From Lautropia sp. SCN 70-15 (GTDB lineage: Bacteria; Pseudomonadota; Gammaproteobacteria; Burkholderiales; Burkholderiaceae_E): a stretch of 9,583 nucleotides of DNA. The stretch covers positions 1 to 9,583 of the forward strand of contig MEEC01000085.1 in the NCBI GenBank assembly GCA_001724315.1, read 5' to 3'. Below, one piece after another: positions 1-7,296 of this stretch. The position numbers were made by a program, and so were the translations under genes. The notes beneath the pieces are model-generated. The model had not been told where the DNA came from. It ran no database searches and worked only from the letters and a program-made list of their open reading frames with translations. Position 1 is the first letter of the stretch. Each line of letters starts with the position of its first letter.

Positions 1-299
1 AGGCCGGCCTCCTGCGCCGCGCGCGCGAAGGCCTCGTTCTCGGACAGGAAGCCGTAGCCCGGGTGGATCGCCTGCGCACCGCAGTGCCTGGCGACGTCCA
101 GGATGCGATCGGCGCGCAGGTAGGACTCGCGCGCCGGCGCCGGCCCCAGCCGGTACGCCTCGTCGCAGGCCGCGACGTGCTTCGCGCCGGCGTCGGCGTC
201 GGAATAGACGGCCACCGTGCGGATGCCCAGCCGGCGCGCGGTCGCGGCCACCCGGCAGGCGATCTCGCCGCGGTTGGCGATCAGGATCTTGTCGAACAT
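1..299 (-). CDS. liuD: Methylcrotonyl-CoA carboxylase biotin-carboxylase (alpha) subunit, N-terminal part only
   Basis: The first 99 codons, from the ATG at 299-297, are present; the rest lies beyond the left edge. The reading starts [17 protein letters not shown], the hallmark N-terminus of biotin carboxylases. It continues with [17 protein letters not shown] and the conserved [12 protein letters not shown]. This is the start of the biotin-carboxylase N domain; the ATP-grasp and biotinyl domains would lie outside. In the liu pathway the alpha subunit carboxylates its biotin with bicarbonate and ATP, and the beta subunit moves the carboxyl group to 3-methylcrotonyl-CoA. The start overlaps the stop of the upstream hydratase gene by one base (TGATG), so translation is probably coupled. 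A GGAG at 308-311 sits 8 nt before the ATG. From sequence alone this fragment could be any acyl-CoA carboxylase alpha subunit (propionyl- or geranyl-CoA type); the neighbours liuB and liuC favour methylcrotonyl-CoA. Confidence 0.9.
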   Translation of the reverse strand, partial: MFDKILIANRGEIACRVAATARRLGIRTVAVYSDADAGAKHVAACDEAYRLGPAPARESYLRADRILDVARHCGAQAIHPGYGFLSENEAFARAAQEAG

Positions 300-1099
300 C
301 ACGCGTTCTCCGGGTCGATGAACCACGACGGCTTGCGCTTCTCGAAGAAGGCAGCCATGCCTTCCTGCCCGTCGGGGGAGGCGCGCATCGCGGCGATGCG
401 GCGCGCGGTGTCGTCGGTCAGCGCGTCGTCGATCGGCTTGCCGGCCACGTCGCGGATCAGCCGCTTGGCCTCGTGCAGCGCGGCCGGGCTGGCCTGCACC
501 AGGTGCCCGAGGAGCGCGTTGATCGTTCCATCGAGCTCGTCGTCGGGGGAGATGTCGTCGAGCAGGCCGATCCGCCAGGCTTCCGCCGCGCCGAAGACTT
601 CGGCGGTCAGGGTCCAGCGCCGGGCGTGCGCCGCGCCGATGCGGCCGACCACGAAGGGGCTGATCATCGCCGGCACCAGGCCGAGCTTGACCTCGGACAG
701 GCAGAACTTCGCCTCGTGGCTGCCCACCGCGATGTCGCAGGCCGCGACCAGCCCCATGCCGCCGGCAAAGGCCGCGCCGTGCACCCGCGCGATCACCGGC
801 TTGGGACTGTCGTGGATCGTGCGCAGCAGCCTGGCGAGCTTGCGCGAGTCCTCGAAGGCCTCCTCGGGGCTCATCTCGCCGGCGCGCTTCATCCAGTTCA
901 GGTCGCCGCCGGCGCAGAAGGCCTTGCCCTTGCCGGCCAGCACGATCGCGCGGATCGCGTCGTCGTCGATGGCCGCCTCGAAGGCGTCGGTCAGCTCGGC
1001 GATCATCGTGTCGTTCATCGCATTGCGCACATCGGGCCGGTTCAGCCAGATGAGGGCAACGCCGGGAGCGAGTTGGGTCTCGATGGTCTGGTAGCTCAT
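299..1099 (-). CDS. liuC: Methylglutaconyl-CoA hydratase (enoyl-CoA hydratase/isomerase family)
   Basis: A 266-residue crotonase-fold protein, usual length for the family. It should hydrate 3-methylglutaconyl-CoA to HMG-CoA in the cytoplasm, the step after the carboxylase. Visible motifs are [10 protein letters not shown] near residue 20, the oxyanion-hole segment [11 protein letters not shown] (60-70), [18 protein letters not shown] (108-125) and [11 protein letters not shown] (134-144). Glu136 corresponds to the second catalytic acid of crotonases. The first acid position (GGGCE in classical hydratases) reads GMG here, as I recall for bacterial LiuC-type hydratases. The tail [11 protein letters not shown] is typical of hydratases of this cluster. 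The gene lies 79 nt after liuB and overlaps liuD by one base. The SD is weak (possibly GGACC upstream). The main alternative is a general enoyl-CoA hydratase; its place between the two carboxylase subunit genes makes LiuC much more likely. Confidence 0.9.
   Translation of the reverse strand: MSYQTIETQLAPGVALIWLNRPDVRNAMNDTMIAELTDAFEAAIDDDAIRAIVLAGKGKAFCAGGDLNWMKRAGEMSPEEAFEDSRKLARLLRTIHDSPKPVIARVHGAAFAGGMGLVAACDIAVGSHEAKFCLSEVKLGLVPAMISPFVVGRIGAAHARRWTLTAEVFGAAEAWRIGLLDDISPDDELDGTINALLGHLVQASPAALHEAKRLIRDVAGKPIDDALTDDTARRIAAMRASPDGQEGMAAFFEKRKPSWFIDPENA
308..311 (-). promoter_or_regulatory. Ribosome binding site of liuD
   Basis: GGAG on the minus strand, 8 nt before the ATG at 299, lies inside the last codons of liuC. 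It supports this start for a gene that would otherwise be judged only from a truncated reading frame. Confidence 0.55.
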
Positions 1100-1149
1100 G
1101 GCGAAGGTCGGTCCGGTATCGGGTGCGTGAGAGGCCGGAAGGGGCCGGG

Positions 1150-1204
1150 GCTCAGATGCGAAACACGCCGAAGCGCGCTCAGATGCGAAACACGCCGAAG
1201 CGCG
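1150..1204. repeat. Exact 27-bp tandem duplication covering the 3' end and stop codon of liuB
   Basis: Bases 1151-1177 are repeated without a mismatch at 1178-1204; the period-27 run is 55 bp long, counting one further matching base at 1150. On the minus strand the 1178-1204 copy encodes the last residues of LiuB (RFGVFRI) and its TGA stop at 1181-1179. The other copy follows directly and would read ARFGVFRI and a second TGA at 1154-1152 in the same frame. The unit equals nine codons. The complete family-like C-terminus ends at the first stop, so the extra copy is non-coding and lies in the liuB-liuC gap. Perfect identity suggests a recent slippage or unequal-recombination event. Confidence 0.97.
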
Positions 1205-2786
1205 TTTCCGGGATCGGCGCGTTCAGCGCGGCCGACAAGCCGAGCGCCAGCACGCGGCGCGTGTCGGCCGGGTCGATGATGCCGTCGTCCCAGAGCCGCG
1301 CGGTGGCGTAGTAGGGGTGGCCCTGGCGCTCGTACTGGTCGCGGATCGGCGCCTTGAAGGCTTCTTCCTCGTCGGCGCTCCAGCTGCCGCCGCGCGCCTC
1401 GATGCCGTCGCGCCGCACGGTGGCCAGCACCGAGGCGGCCTGCTCGCCGCCCATCACGCTGATCCGCGCGTTGGGCCACATCCAGAGGAAGCGCGGCGAG
1501 TAGGCGCGGCCGCACATGCCGTAGTTGCCGGCGCCGAAGGAGCCGCCGATGATCACGGTGAACTTGGGCACCTGCGCGCAGGCGACCGCGGTGACCAGCT
1601 TGGCGCCGGCCCGCGCGATGCCCTCGTTCTCGTACTTGCGGCCCACCATGAAGCCGGTGATGTTCTGCAGGAAGACCAGCGGGATCTTGCGCTGCGCGCA
1701 CAGCTCGATGAAGTGCGCGCCCTTGTTCGCGGACTCGGAGAACAGGATGCCGTTGTTCGCCACGATGCCCACCGGCATGCCGTGGATGCGGGCGAAGCCG
1801 GTGACCAGCGTGGTGCCGTAGCGGGCCTTGAACTCGTCGAACTCGGAGCCGTCGACGATGCGCGCGATCACCTCGCGCACGTCCCAGGGCTTGCGGGTGT
1901 CGGTCGGGATGACACCGTAGAGCTCGTCGGCCGGGTAGGCCGGCTCGAGCGGTTCGCGCAGGTCGAGCTGCTCGGGCTTGCGCCGGTTCAGGTTCGCGAC
2001 CGCGCGGCGGGCCAGCGCCAGCGCGTGCGCGTCGTTCTGCGCCAGGTGGTCCGCGACGCCCGAGAGCCGGGTGTGCACGTCGCCGCCGCCCAGGTCCTCG
2101 GCGCTGACCACCTCGCCAGTGGCCGCCTTCACCAGCGGGGGGCCCCCGAGGAAGATCGTGCCCTGCTCCTTCACGATGATGGCCTCGTCGCTCATCGCCG
2201 GCACGTAGGCGCCGCCCGCGGTGCACGAGCCCATCACCACCGCGATCTGCGGGATGCCCTGGGCCGACATCGTGGCCTGGTTGTAGAAGATCCGGCCGAA
2301 GTGCTCGCGGTCGGGGAAGACCTCGTCCTGGTTGGGCAGGTTGGCGCCGCCCGAGTCCACCAGGTAGATGCACGGGAGGTTGTTCTCCCGGGCCACCTCC
2401 TGCGCGCGCAGGTGCTTCTTGACGGTCATCGGGTAGTAGGTGCCGCCCTTGACCGTGGCGTCGTTGCACACGACCAGGCACTCGGTGCCGGCCACGCGGC
2501 CGATGCCGGTGATGATGCCCGCCGCCGGCGCGTCGTCGTTGTACATGCCGTGCGCCGCCATCGGCGAGAGCTCGAGGAAGGGCGAGCCCGGGTCGAGCAG
2601 CAGCTGCACGCGCTCGCGGGGCAGCAGCTTGCCGCGCGCCGCGTGCTTGGCCCGGGCGGCCTCGCCGCCGCCCTCGGCGGTCCTGGCGAGCTTCACGTGC
2701 AGCTCGCCGACCAGCGCGCGCATCGCTTGCGCGTTGGACTGGAACTGCTCGTCGCGGGGATTCAGCCTGGTTTCGATCTTGGCCAT
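1179..2786 (-). CDS. liuB: Methylcrotonyl-CoA carboxylase carboxyltransferase (beta) subunit
   Basis: A 535-residue carboxyltransferase, the normal length for MCC beta subunits. It transfers the carboxyl group from biotin on LiuD to 3-methylcrotonyl-CoA. It has the double crotonase fold of acyl-CoA carboxylases. The N-terminal half carries the [16 protein letters not shown] and [17 protein letters not shown] segments and the first glycine pair in [17 protein letters not shown]. The C-terminal half has [29 protein letters not shown] and the second oxyanion glycine pair in [30 protein letters not shown] and [12 protein letters not shown] are typical of methylcrotonyl- rather than propionyl-CoA carboxylases. 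The start [12 protein letters not shown] at 2786 fits the family. The frame stays open upstream to 2912, but that stretch overlaps tetR and gives arginine/glycine-rich nonsense. The gene lies 38 nt after tetR with only a weak SD (GGA about 6 nt before the ATG). The 3' end is duplicated in tandem. Confidence 0.95.
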   Translation of the reverse strand: MAKIETRLNPRDEQFQSNAQAMRALVGELHVKLARTAEGGGEAARAKHAARGKLLPRERVQLLLDPGSPFLELSPMAAHGMYNDDAPAAGIITGIGRVAGTECLVVCNDATVKGGTYYPMTVKKHLRAQEVARENNLPCIYLVDSGGANLPNQDEVFPDREHFGRIFYNQATMSAQGIPQIAVVMGSCTAGGAYVPAMSDEAIIVKEQGTIFLGGPPLVKAATGEVVSAEDLGGGDVHTRLSGVADHLAQNDAHALALARRAVANLNRRKPEQLDLREPLEPAYPADELYGVIPTDTRKPWDVREVIARIVDGSEFDEFKARYGTTLVTGFARIHGMPVGIVANNGILFSESANKGAHFIELCAQRKIPLVFLQNITGFMVGRKYENEGIARAGAKLVTAVACAQVPKFTVIIGGSFGAGNYGMCGRAYSPRFLWMWPNARISVMGGEQAASVLATVRRDGIEARGGSWSADEEEAFKAPIRDQYERQGHPYYATARLWDDGIIDPADTRRVLALGLSAALNAPIPETRFGVFRI

Positions 2787-2824
2787 CGGGTGTCCGTTCG
2801 CTTCGGGGCTGTGGTGTCGGGTGG

Positions 2825-3487
2825 CTATGCGGTGGTCTTCGTCAGAGACGGCGCCTGGCGCCGCGCCGCGCGTGCGGTGGCCGCGGCCGGCGCCGGCTCC
2901 GCGCCCGCGCATTGCAGCGTCAGGCGGGTGTAGGTGTCGATCAGCGCGTGCTTGTCGAGCCGGCCGCCTTCGCGGTACCAGGCGCCCACGCCGGTGAGCA
3001 TCGCGAGGATCGCGAAGGTGGCGATGCGCGCGTCGGGCAGCCGGAAGGCGCCGCGCGCCATGCCGTCGCGCAGGATCCCGGTGAGCAGGTCCTCGTAGCG
3101 GCGGCGCAGCGCGACCACGCGCGCGCGGTCGCCCGGCGACAGGCTGCGCAGCTCCATGTTGGCCACGAAGACCTCGCGCCGGCGCAGCGTGTGCGAGCGG
3201 ATGTGGAAGGCGACGAAGGCGCGCAGCCGCTCGACCGGGTCGTCGGTGCGCGGCTGTGCCGTGGCCCAGCTCGCGAGCAGGTACTCGAGGTGCTCGACCA
3301 GCAGCGCGACCAGCAGCTGCGCCTTGCTCGGGAAGTAGCGGTAGATGGTGCCCGGCTGCACGCCGACCTTGTCGGCGATCTCGCGCAGCGTGGTCGCCTC
3401 GAAGCCGCGCGCCGCGATCAGGGCGACCGCGGCCTCGCGGATCGCTTCCTCGGTGCGGGCGCCGTCGGAGCCGGTGGTTCGGGCCAT
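2825..3487 (-). CDS. TetR/AcrR-family regulator, candidate LiuQ-type repressor of leucine degradation
   Basis: A 220-residue TetR-family protein. Residues 12-58 form the HTH DNA-binding domain: the helix [18 protein letters not shown] is followed by the HTH segment [21 protein letters not shown], a close match to the family signature. The C-terminal ligand-binding part includes [19 protein letters not shown] (115-133) and [23 protein letters not shown] (155-177). That pattern resembles acyl-CoA-responsive TetR regulators such as the KstR2/FadR-like groups. The last 28 residues are an Ala/Arg-rich, probably disordered tail. A TetR-type regulator called LiuQ is known from betaproteobacterial branched-chain amino-acid genes. 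Equating this gene with LiuQ is inference from position as first gene before liuB. The palindrome upstream would allow autoregulation. The ATG at 3487 is the only sensible start, although its AAGGA is just 1 nt away. It could instead answer to another acyl-CoA. Confidence 0.9.
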   Translation of the reverse strand: MARTTGSDGARTEEAIREAAVALIAARGFEATTLREIADKVGVQPGTIYRYFPSKAQLLVALLVEHLEYLLASWATAQPRTDDPVERLRAFVAFHIRSHTLRRREVFVANMELRSLSPGDRARVVALRRRYEDLLTGILRDGMARGAFRLPDARIATFAILAMLTGVGAWYREGGRLDKHALIDTYTRLTLQCAGAEPAPAAATARAARRQAPSLTKTTA

Positions 3488-3528
3488 GTCCTTGGGGAAT
3501 CGGCGGTTCGGGTTACCCCGGAAACGGA

Positions 3529-3534
3529 AGTATA
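3529..3534 (-). promoter_or_regulatory. Candidate -10 element of the tetR-liuBCD promoter
   Basis: The minus strand reads TATACT here, five of six bases of the sigma-70 -10 consensus, in a window with almost no other AT-rich sequence. Transcription would start near 3522 and leave a leader of about 35 nt before the tetR ATG. No good -35 hexamer stands 16-18 nt upstream; that space is filled by the palindrome at 3542-3565, which suggests either a weak promoter or one dependent on an activator. The assignment rests on inspection only. Confidence 0.35.
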
Positions 3535-3541
3535 GCCAATT

Positions 3542-3565
3542 AATTGAACAGTTGACCGTTTAATT
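3542..3565. promoter_or_regulatory. 24-bp imperfect palindrome, candidate TetR operator
   Basis: The two 12-bp halves AATTGAACAGTT and GACCGTTTAATT match as inverted repeats in 9 of 12 positions. The length and two-fold symmetry suit a dimeric TetR-family repressor. A perfect 10-bp palindrome, CAATTAATTG at 3537-3546, overlaps the left edge. The element lies 55-78 bp upstream of the tetR start and just upstream of the -10-like TATACT on the minus strand, covering the -35 region, where a bound repressor would block RNA polymerase. That the neighbouring TetR protein binds it is inference. Confidence 0.45.
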
Positions 3566-3592
3566 CCTTGCCTGCGCCTGCAGCTCGTGCCT

Positions 3593-3606
3593 GGCGCGGG
3601 CGCGCC
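3593..3606 (-). other. GC-rich hairpin after the GST gene, not a convincing terminator
   Basis: On the minus strand GGCGC-GCCC-GCGCC can form a 5-bp stem with a 4-nt loop, 10 nt after the GST stop. No U-run follows, so it does not qualify as an intrinsic terminator. It might slow polymerase or protect a 3' end. In DNA this GC-rich such hairpins arise easily by chance. Confidence 0.2.
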
Positions 3607-3615
3607 GGCTCCAGC

Positions 3616-4251
3616 TCAACTCTTCGTCGGCAGCGGATGCCCCGGCATCAGCTCGTAAGGGTGCACCCAGCCGGGCAGCGCCCGGATCCGGTCCAGCCAG
3701 GCGGCGATGTTCGGCCAGTCGGCCCAGTCCACGCCGAACTCGTCGGGCCAGAACAGGTAGCCGCACATCGACAGGTCGGCGATCGTGGGCGCCTCGCCCA
3801 CTGCGAAGGGGCGGCTGCCGAGCTGCGCCTCGAGCACCGACAGCGCCGGCTTGACGCGGCTGCGCAGCCATTCGGTGACCGGGGTCTCGCCGGTCTTCGC
3901 GAACTGCAGCATGAAGCGCAGCGTGGCGATGTAGCTGGTCAGCTTGTGGTTGTCGAACAGCAGCCAGCGCAGCACCTCGCGGCGCTCGTCGTCGTCCTGC
4001 CAGCCGAAGCGGCCGAATCGATCGGCGAGGTAGTCGAGGATCACGCCGGACTGCGCGAGCCTGCGCCCGTCGTGCTCGAGCACCGGCACCTCGCCCATCG
4101 GGTTGATCGCGCGATAGGCCGGCGTTCGCGTCTCGCCGTTGAAGAAGTCCACGAATCGCGGCTGCCAGTCGGCCCCGCACAGGTTCAGCATCAGCGCCGC
4201 CTTGTAGGCGTTGCCCGACTGCGCGAAGCAGTACAGCGTGTACTCGCTCAT
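3616..4251 (-). CDS. Glutathione S-transferase-like protein
   Basis: A 211-residue protein with the usual two-domain GST plan and no signal peptide, so cytoplasmic. The N-terminal thioredoxin-like domain (about 1-80) begins YTLYCFAQSGNAYK, with Ser12 as a candidate glutathione-activating residue. It has the cis-proline loop GEVPVLEHDG (53-62) and the QSGVILDYLADRFG segment (67-80), in which Gln67-Ser68 would bind the gamma-glutamyl group. The helical C-terminal domain contains PTIADLSMCGYLFW (155-168), matching the N-capping-box region of GSTs. The substrate cannot be told. The gene is last in block A, 4 nt after the acyl-CoA dehydrogenase, with a strong purine-rich SD. A GST has no defined step in leucine breakdown; it may detoxify a reactive enoyl-CoA or aldehyde by-product (inference). 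Confidence 0.88.
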   Translation of the reverse strand: MSEYTLYCFAQSGNAYKAALMLNLCGADWQPRFVDFFNGETRTPAYRAINPMGEVPVLEHDGRRLAQSGVILDYLADRFGRFGWQDDDERREVLRWLLFDNHKLTSYIATLRFMLQFAKTGETPVTEWLRSRVKPALSVLEAQLGSRPFAVGEAPTIADLSMCGYLFWPDEFGVDWADWPNIAAWLDRIRALPGWVHPYELMPGHPLPTKS

Positions 4252-4255
4252 CGTT

Positions 4256-5398
4256 TCAACCCCCTTCCTGCGCCAGCGCCCGCCCGATCAGGATCCTCTG
4301 GATGTCGCTGGTGCCCTCGTAGATCTGGCACACGCGCACGTCGCGCCAGATCCGCTCCACCGGGTAGTCGCTCACGTAGCCGTAGCCGCCGTGGATCTGG
4401 ATGGCGTCGGAGCAGACCTTCTCGGCCATTTCCGAGGCGAACAGCTTGGCCATGGCCGCCTCCTTCAGGCAGGGCTTGCCGGCGTCCTTCAGCGAGGCCG
4501 CGTGCAGGATCAGCTGCCGCGCCGCCTCGATGCGGGTGGCCATGTCGGCCAGGCGGAAGTTCACCGCCTGGTGGTCGAAGATCGGCTGGCCGAAGGCGAT
4601 CCGCTCCTTCGAGTAGGCGAGCGCCGCCTCGAAGGCCGCGCGCGCCATGCCGACCGACTGCGAGGCGATGCCGATGCGCCCCCCCTCGAGCCCCGACAGC
4701 GCGATCCGGTAGCCCTGGCCCTCGTCGCCGATCATGTTCGCCGCCGGCACGCGGCAGTTCTCGAACACGATCTGCGCGGTGTCCGACGCGTGCTGGCCGA
4801 CCTTGTCCTCGAGCCGCGCCACGATGTAGCCGGGCGCGTCGGTCGGCACCAGGAAGGCCGAGATGCCGCGCTTGCCGGCCTCGCGGTCGGTGACCGCCAT
4901 CACGATGGCGACATCGGCGTGCTTGCCCGAGGTGATGAACTGCTTGACTCCGTTCAGCACCCAGTGGTCGCCGTCGCGCACCGCGGTGGTCTTGAGCCCG
5001 GAAGCCTCGGAGCCGACCTGCGGCTCGGTCAGGCAGAAGGCGCCGAGCATCTCGCCCGAGGCCAGCGGGCGCAGCCAGCGGTCCTTCTGCGCGTCGCTGC
5101 CGAAGGCCATCAGGATCGAGCAGACCGGGCAGTTGTTGACCGACACGACGGTGCTGGTCGCGCCGTCGCCGGCGGCGATCTCCTCGAGCACGATCGCGAG
5201 CGACCGGTAGTCCAGGCCCGCCCCGCCCCACTGCTCGGGCACCGCCACGCCGTAGCAGCCGAGCGCGGCCAGGCCCTTCAGCGCCTCGGCCGGAAAGGTG
5301 CAATCGCGGTCCCAGGCGGCCGCGTTCGGCGCGACCTGCTCGCGCACGAAGGCGCGCACCGCGTCGCGGATCATCGTCTGGTCTTCGTTCAGGATCAT
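4256..5398 (-). CDS. Acyl-CoA dehydrogenase, short/branched-chain type
   Basis: A 380-residue FAD enzyme, standard length, complete. It should form the trans-2 double bond in a short or branched acyl-CoA and pass electrons to ETF in the cytoplasm. The N-terminal helical domain (1-120) is followed by the flavin-binding signature FCLTEPQVGSEASGLKT (121-137), a middle beta domain, and a C-terminal helical domain with QIHGGYGYVSDYPVERIWRD (334-353). Glu361 in QIYEGTSDIQR is the catalytic base at the short/medium-chain enzyme position. This separates it from isovaleryl-CoA dehydrogenase, whose base lies elsewhere. Candidate substrates are butyryl-, isobutyryl- or 2-methylbutyryl-CoA; motifs alone do not decide. 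Beside ivd it may extend the operon to isoleucine, valine or fatty acids (inference). It starts 4 nt after the SDR stop with a weak SD (GGTGAG). Confidence 0.93.
   Translation of the reverse strand: MILNEDQTMIRDAVRAFVREQVAPNAAAWDRDCTFPAEALKGLAALGCYGVAVPEQWGGAGLDYRSLAIVLEEIAAGDGATSTVVSVNNCPVCSILMAFGSDAQKDRWLRPLASGEMLGAFCLTEPQVGSEASGLKTTAVRDGDHWVLNGVKQFITSGKHADVAIVMAVTDREAGKRGISAFLVPTDAPGYIVARLEDKVGQHASDTAQIVFENCRVPAANMIGDEGQGYRIALSGLEGGRIGIASQSVGMARAAFEAALAYSKERIAFGQPIFDHQAVNFRLADMATRIEAARQLILHAASLKDAGKPCLKEAAMAKLFASEMAEKVCSDAIQIHGGYGYVSDYPVERIWRDVRVCQIYEGTSDIQRILIGRALAQEGG
4260..4269 (-). promoter_or_regulatory. Ribosome binding site of the GST gene
   Basis: The minus strand reads AGGAAGGGGG, ending 8 nt before the ATG at 4251. 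It lies within the final codons of the preceding acyl-CoA dehydrogenase gene, which supports the chosen start and co-translation of the pair. Confidence 0.6.
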
Positions 5399-5402
5399 GG
5401 TC

Positions 5403-6080
<678 letters not shown>

Positions 6081-6089
6081 GCGCTCGCG

Positions 6090-6094
6090 CCTCC
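6090..6094 (-). promoter_or_regulatory. Ribosome binding site of the SDR gene
   Basis: GGAGG on the minus strand lies 9 nt before the ATG at 6080, in the 19-nt gap after the thiolase stop. It fixes the SDR start, which also gives the proper short N-terminus MPSALILGAS before the first beta strand. Confidence 0.6.
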
Positions 6095-6099
6095 GCCGC

Positions 6100-7296
6100 T
6101 CACGCCAGCTCGACGGCCAGCGCGGTGGCCTCGCCGCCGCCGATGCACAGCGACGCGATGCCGCGCTTGCCGCCGCGCTTGCGCAGCGCGCCGATCAGCG
6201 TGACGATCAGGCGCGCTCCCGAGCAGCCGATCGGGTGGCCCAGCGCCACCGCGCCGCCGTTCACGTTCACCTTGTCGTGCGGCAGGCCGTGCTCCTTCAT
6301 CGCCGCCATGGCCACCACCGCGAAGGCCTCGTTGATCTCGTACAGGTCCACGTCCTTCGTCGACCAGCCGGCCTTCTTGCAGACCTTGTCGATCGCGCCG
6401 ACCGGGGCGGTGGTGAACCACTGCGGCTCCTGCGAGTGCGTGGCGTGGGCGACGACCTTCGCGACCGGCTTCAGGCCGAGCTTCTTCGCGGTGGACTCGC
6501 GCATCATGACCATCGCGGCGGCGCCGTCGGAGATCGACGACGAGGTCGCGGCGGTGACCGTGCCGTCCTTGCGGAAGGCGGGCTTGAGCGACGGGATCTT
6601 GTCCGGGTTGGCCTTGAACGGGGACTCGTCCTTGTCGATGATCACGTCGCCCTTGCGGCCGGACACGGTCACCGGCGCGATCTCCCAGGAGAAGGAGCCG
6701 TCGCTGTTGGCGGCCACGGCGCGGCGGGTGGACTCGATCGCGTAGGCATCCTGCTCCTCGCGGGTGAAGGTGTACTTGGCCGCGCAGTCCTCGGCGAACT
6801 GGCCCATCGACTTGCCGCCGCCATTGGGCGTCTTCTCGTAGGCGTCCTCCAGGCCATCGTAGGCCATGTGGTCGAACAGCGTGCCGTGGCCGTAGCGGTA
6901 GCCGCCGCGGCCCTTGAGCATCATGTAGGGCGCGTTGCTCATGCTCTCCATGCCGCCGGCCACGACGATGTCCTGGCTGCCGGCCACCAGCAGGTCGTGC
7001 GCGAGCATCGCGGCCTTCATGCCGGAGCCGCAGACCTTGTTGATCGTGGTGGCGCCGGCCGAAGTGGGCAGGCCGGCATTCAGCGTGGCCTGGCGCGCGG
7101 GCGCCTGGCCCTGGCCCGCGGGCAGCACGCAGCCCATGATGACTTCCTGGACCTGGTCGGGTTTCAGGCCGGCGCGCTCGATCGCGGCCTTGATCGCGAT
7201 GCTGCCGAGCTGGTGGCCGGCCAGGCCGGACAGCTCGCCCATCATGGCGCCGATGGGCGTGCGGGCGACGGAAACGATGACGACGGGATCGCTCAT
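6100..7296 (-). CDS. Acetyl-CoA acetyltransferase (thiolase)
   Basis: A complete 398-residue thiolase, normal for the family. It probably converts acetoacetyl-CoA and CoA to two acetyl-CoA, the end of leucine breakdown after HMG-CoA lyase and CoA transfer; condensation is also possible. Catalytic residues are visible: Cys89 in NKVCGSGMKA, the NEAFA motif (322-326), His354 in GGAVALGHPIGCSGAR and Cys384 in CIGGGEATA. The substrate-loop segment is TAATSSSISDGAAA (248-261), with Thr251 where Asn is usual. The start at 7296 (MSDPVVIVSVARTPIG) has the family N-terminus and a good SD. Its ATG overlaps the aceK stop as ATGA. The frame stays open for 500 codons upstream, but that part runs out of frame through aceK and is not protein. 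A broader beta-ketothiolase role, for example in isoleucine breakdown, is the main alternative. Confidence 0.95.
   Translation of the reverse strand: MSDPVVIVSVARTPIGAMMGELSGLAGHQLGSIAIKAAIERAGLKPDQVQEVIMGCVLPAGQGQAPARQATLNAGLPTSAGATTINKVCGSGMKAAMLAHDLLVAGSQDIVVAGGMESMSNAPYMMLKGRGGYRYGHGTLFDHMAYDGLEDAYEKTPNGGGKSMGQFAEDCAAKYTFTREEQDAYAIESTRRAVAANSDGSFSWEIAPVTVSGRKGDVIIDKDESPFKANPDKIPSLKPAFRKDGTVTAATSSSISDGAAAMVMMRESTAKKLGLKPVAKVVAHATHSQEPQWFTTAPVGAIDKVCKKAGWSTKDVDLYEINEAFAVVAMAAMKEHGLPHDKVNVNGGAVALGHPIGCSGARLIVTLIGALRKRGGKRGIASLCIGGGEATALAVELA

Noticed and set aside
1123..1178. Small gene or CRISPR-like repeat in the liuB-liuC gap
   Set aside because: There are only two adjacent copies with no spacer, and they copy the end of liuB. 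This is a tandem duplication.
1179..2912. Longer liuB start giving 577 residues
   Set aside because: The 42 extra residues are low-complexity Arg/Gly, run through the 3' end of tetR, and precede a start with the proper MCC beta N-terminus.
1317..2933. 538-codon plus-strand open frame opposite liuB and tetR
   Set aside because: It is the antisense shadow of two certain genes. The protein is Arg/Val/His/Ala-rich without any domain, as expected from GC-rich codon bias.
3593..3606. Intrinsic terminator after the GST gene
   Set aside because: The stem is only 5 bp and there is no U-tract on the transcribed side. It is kept only as a weak hairpin.
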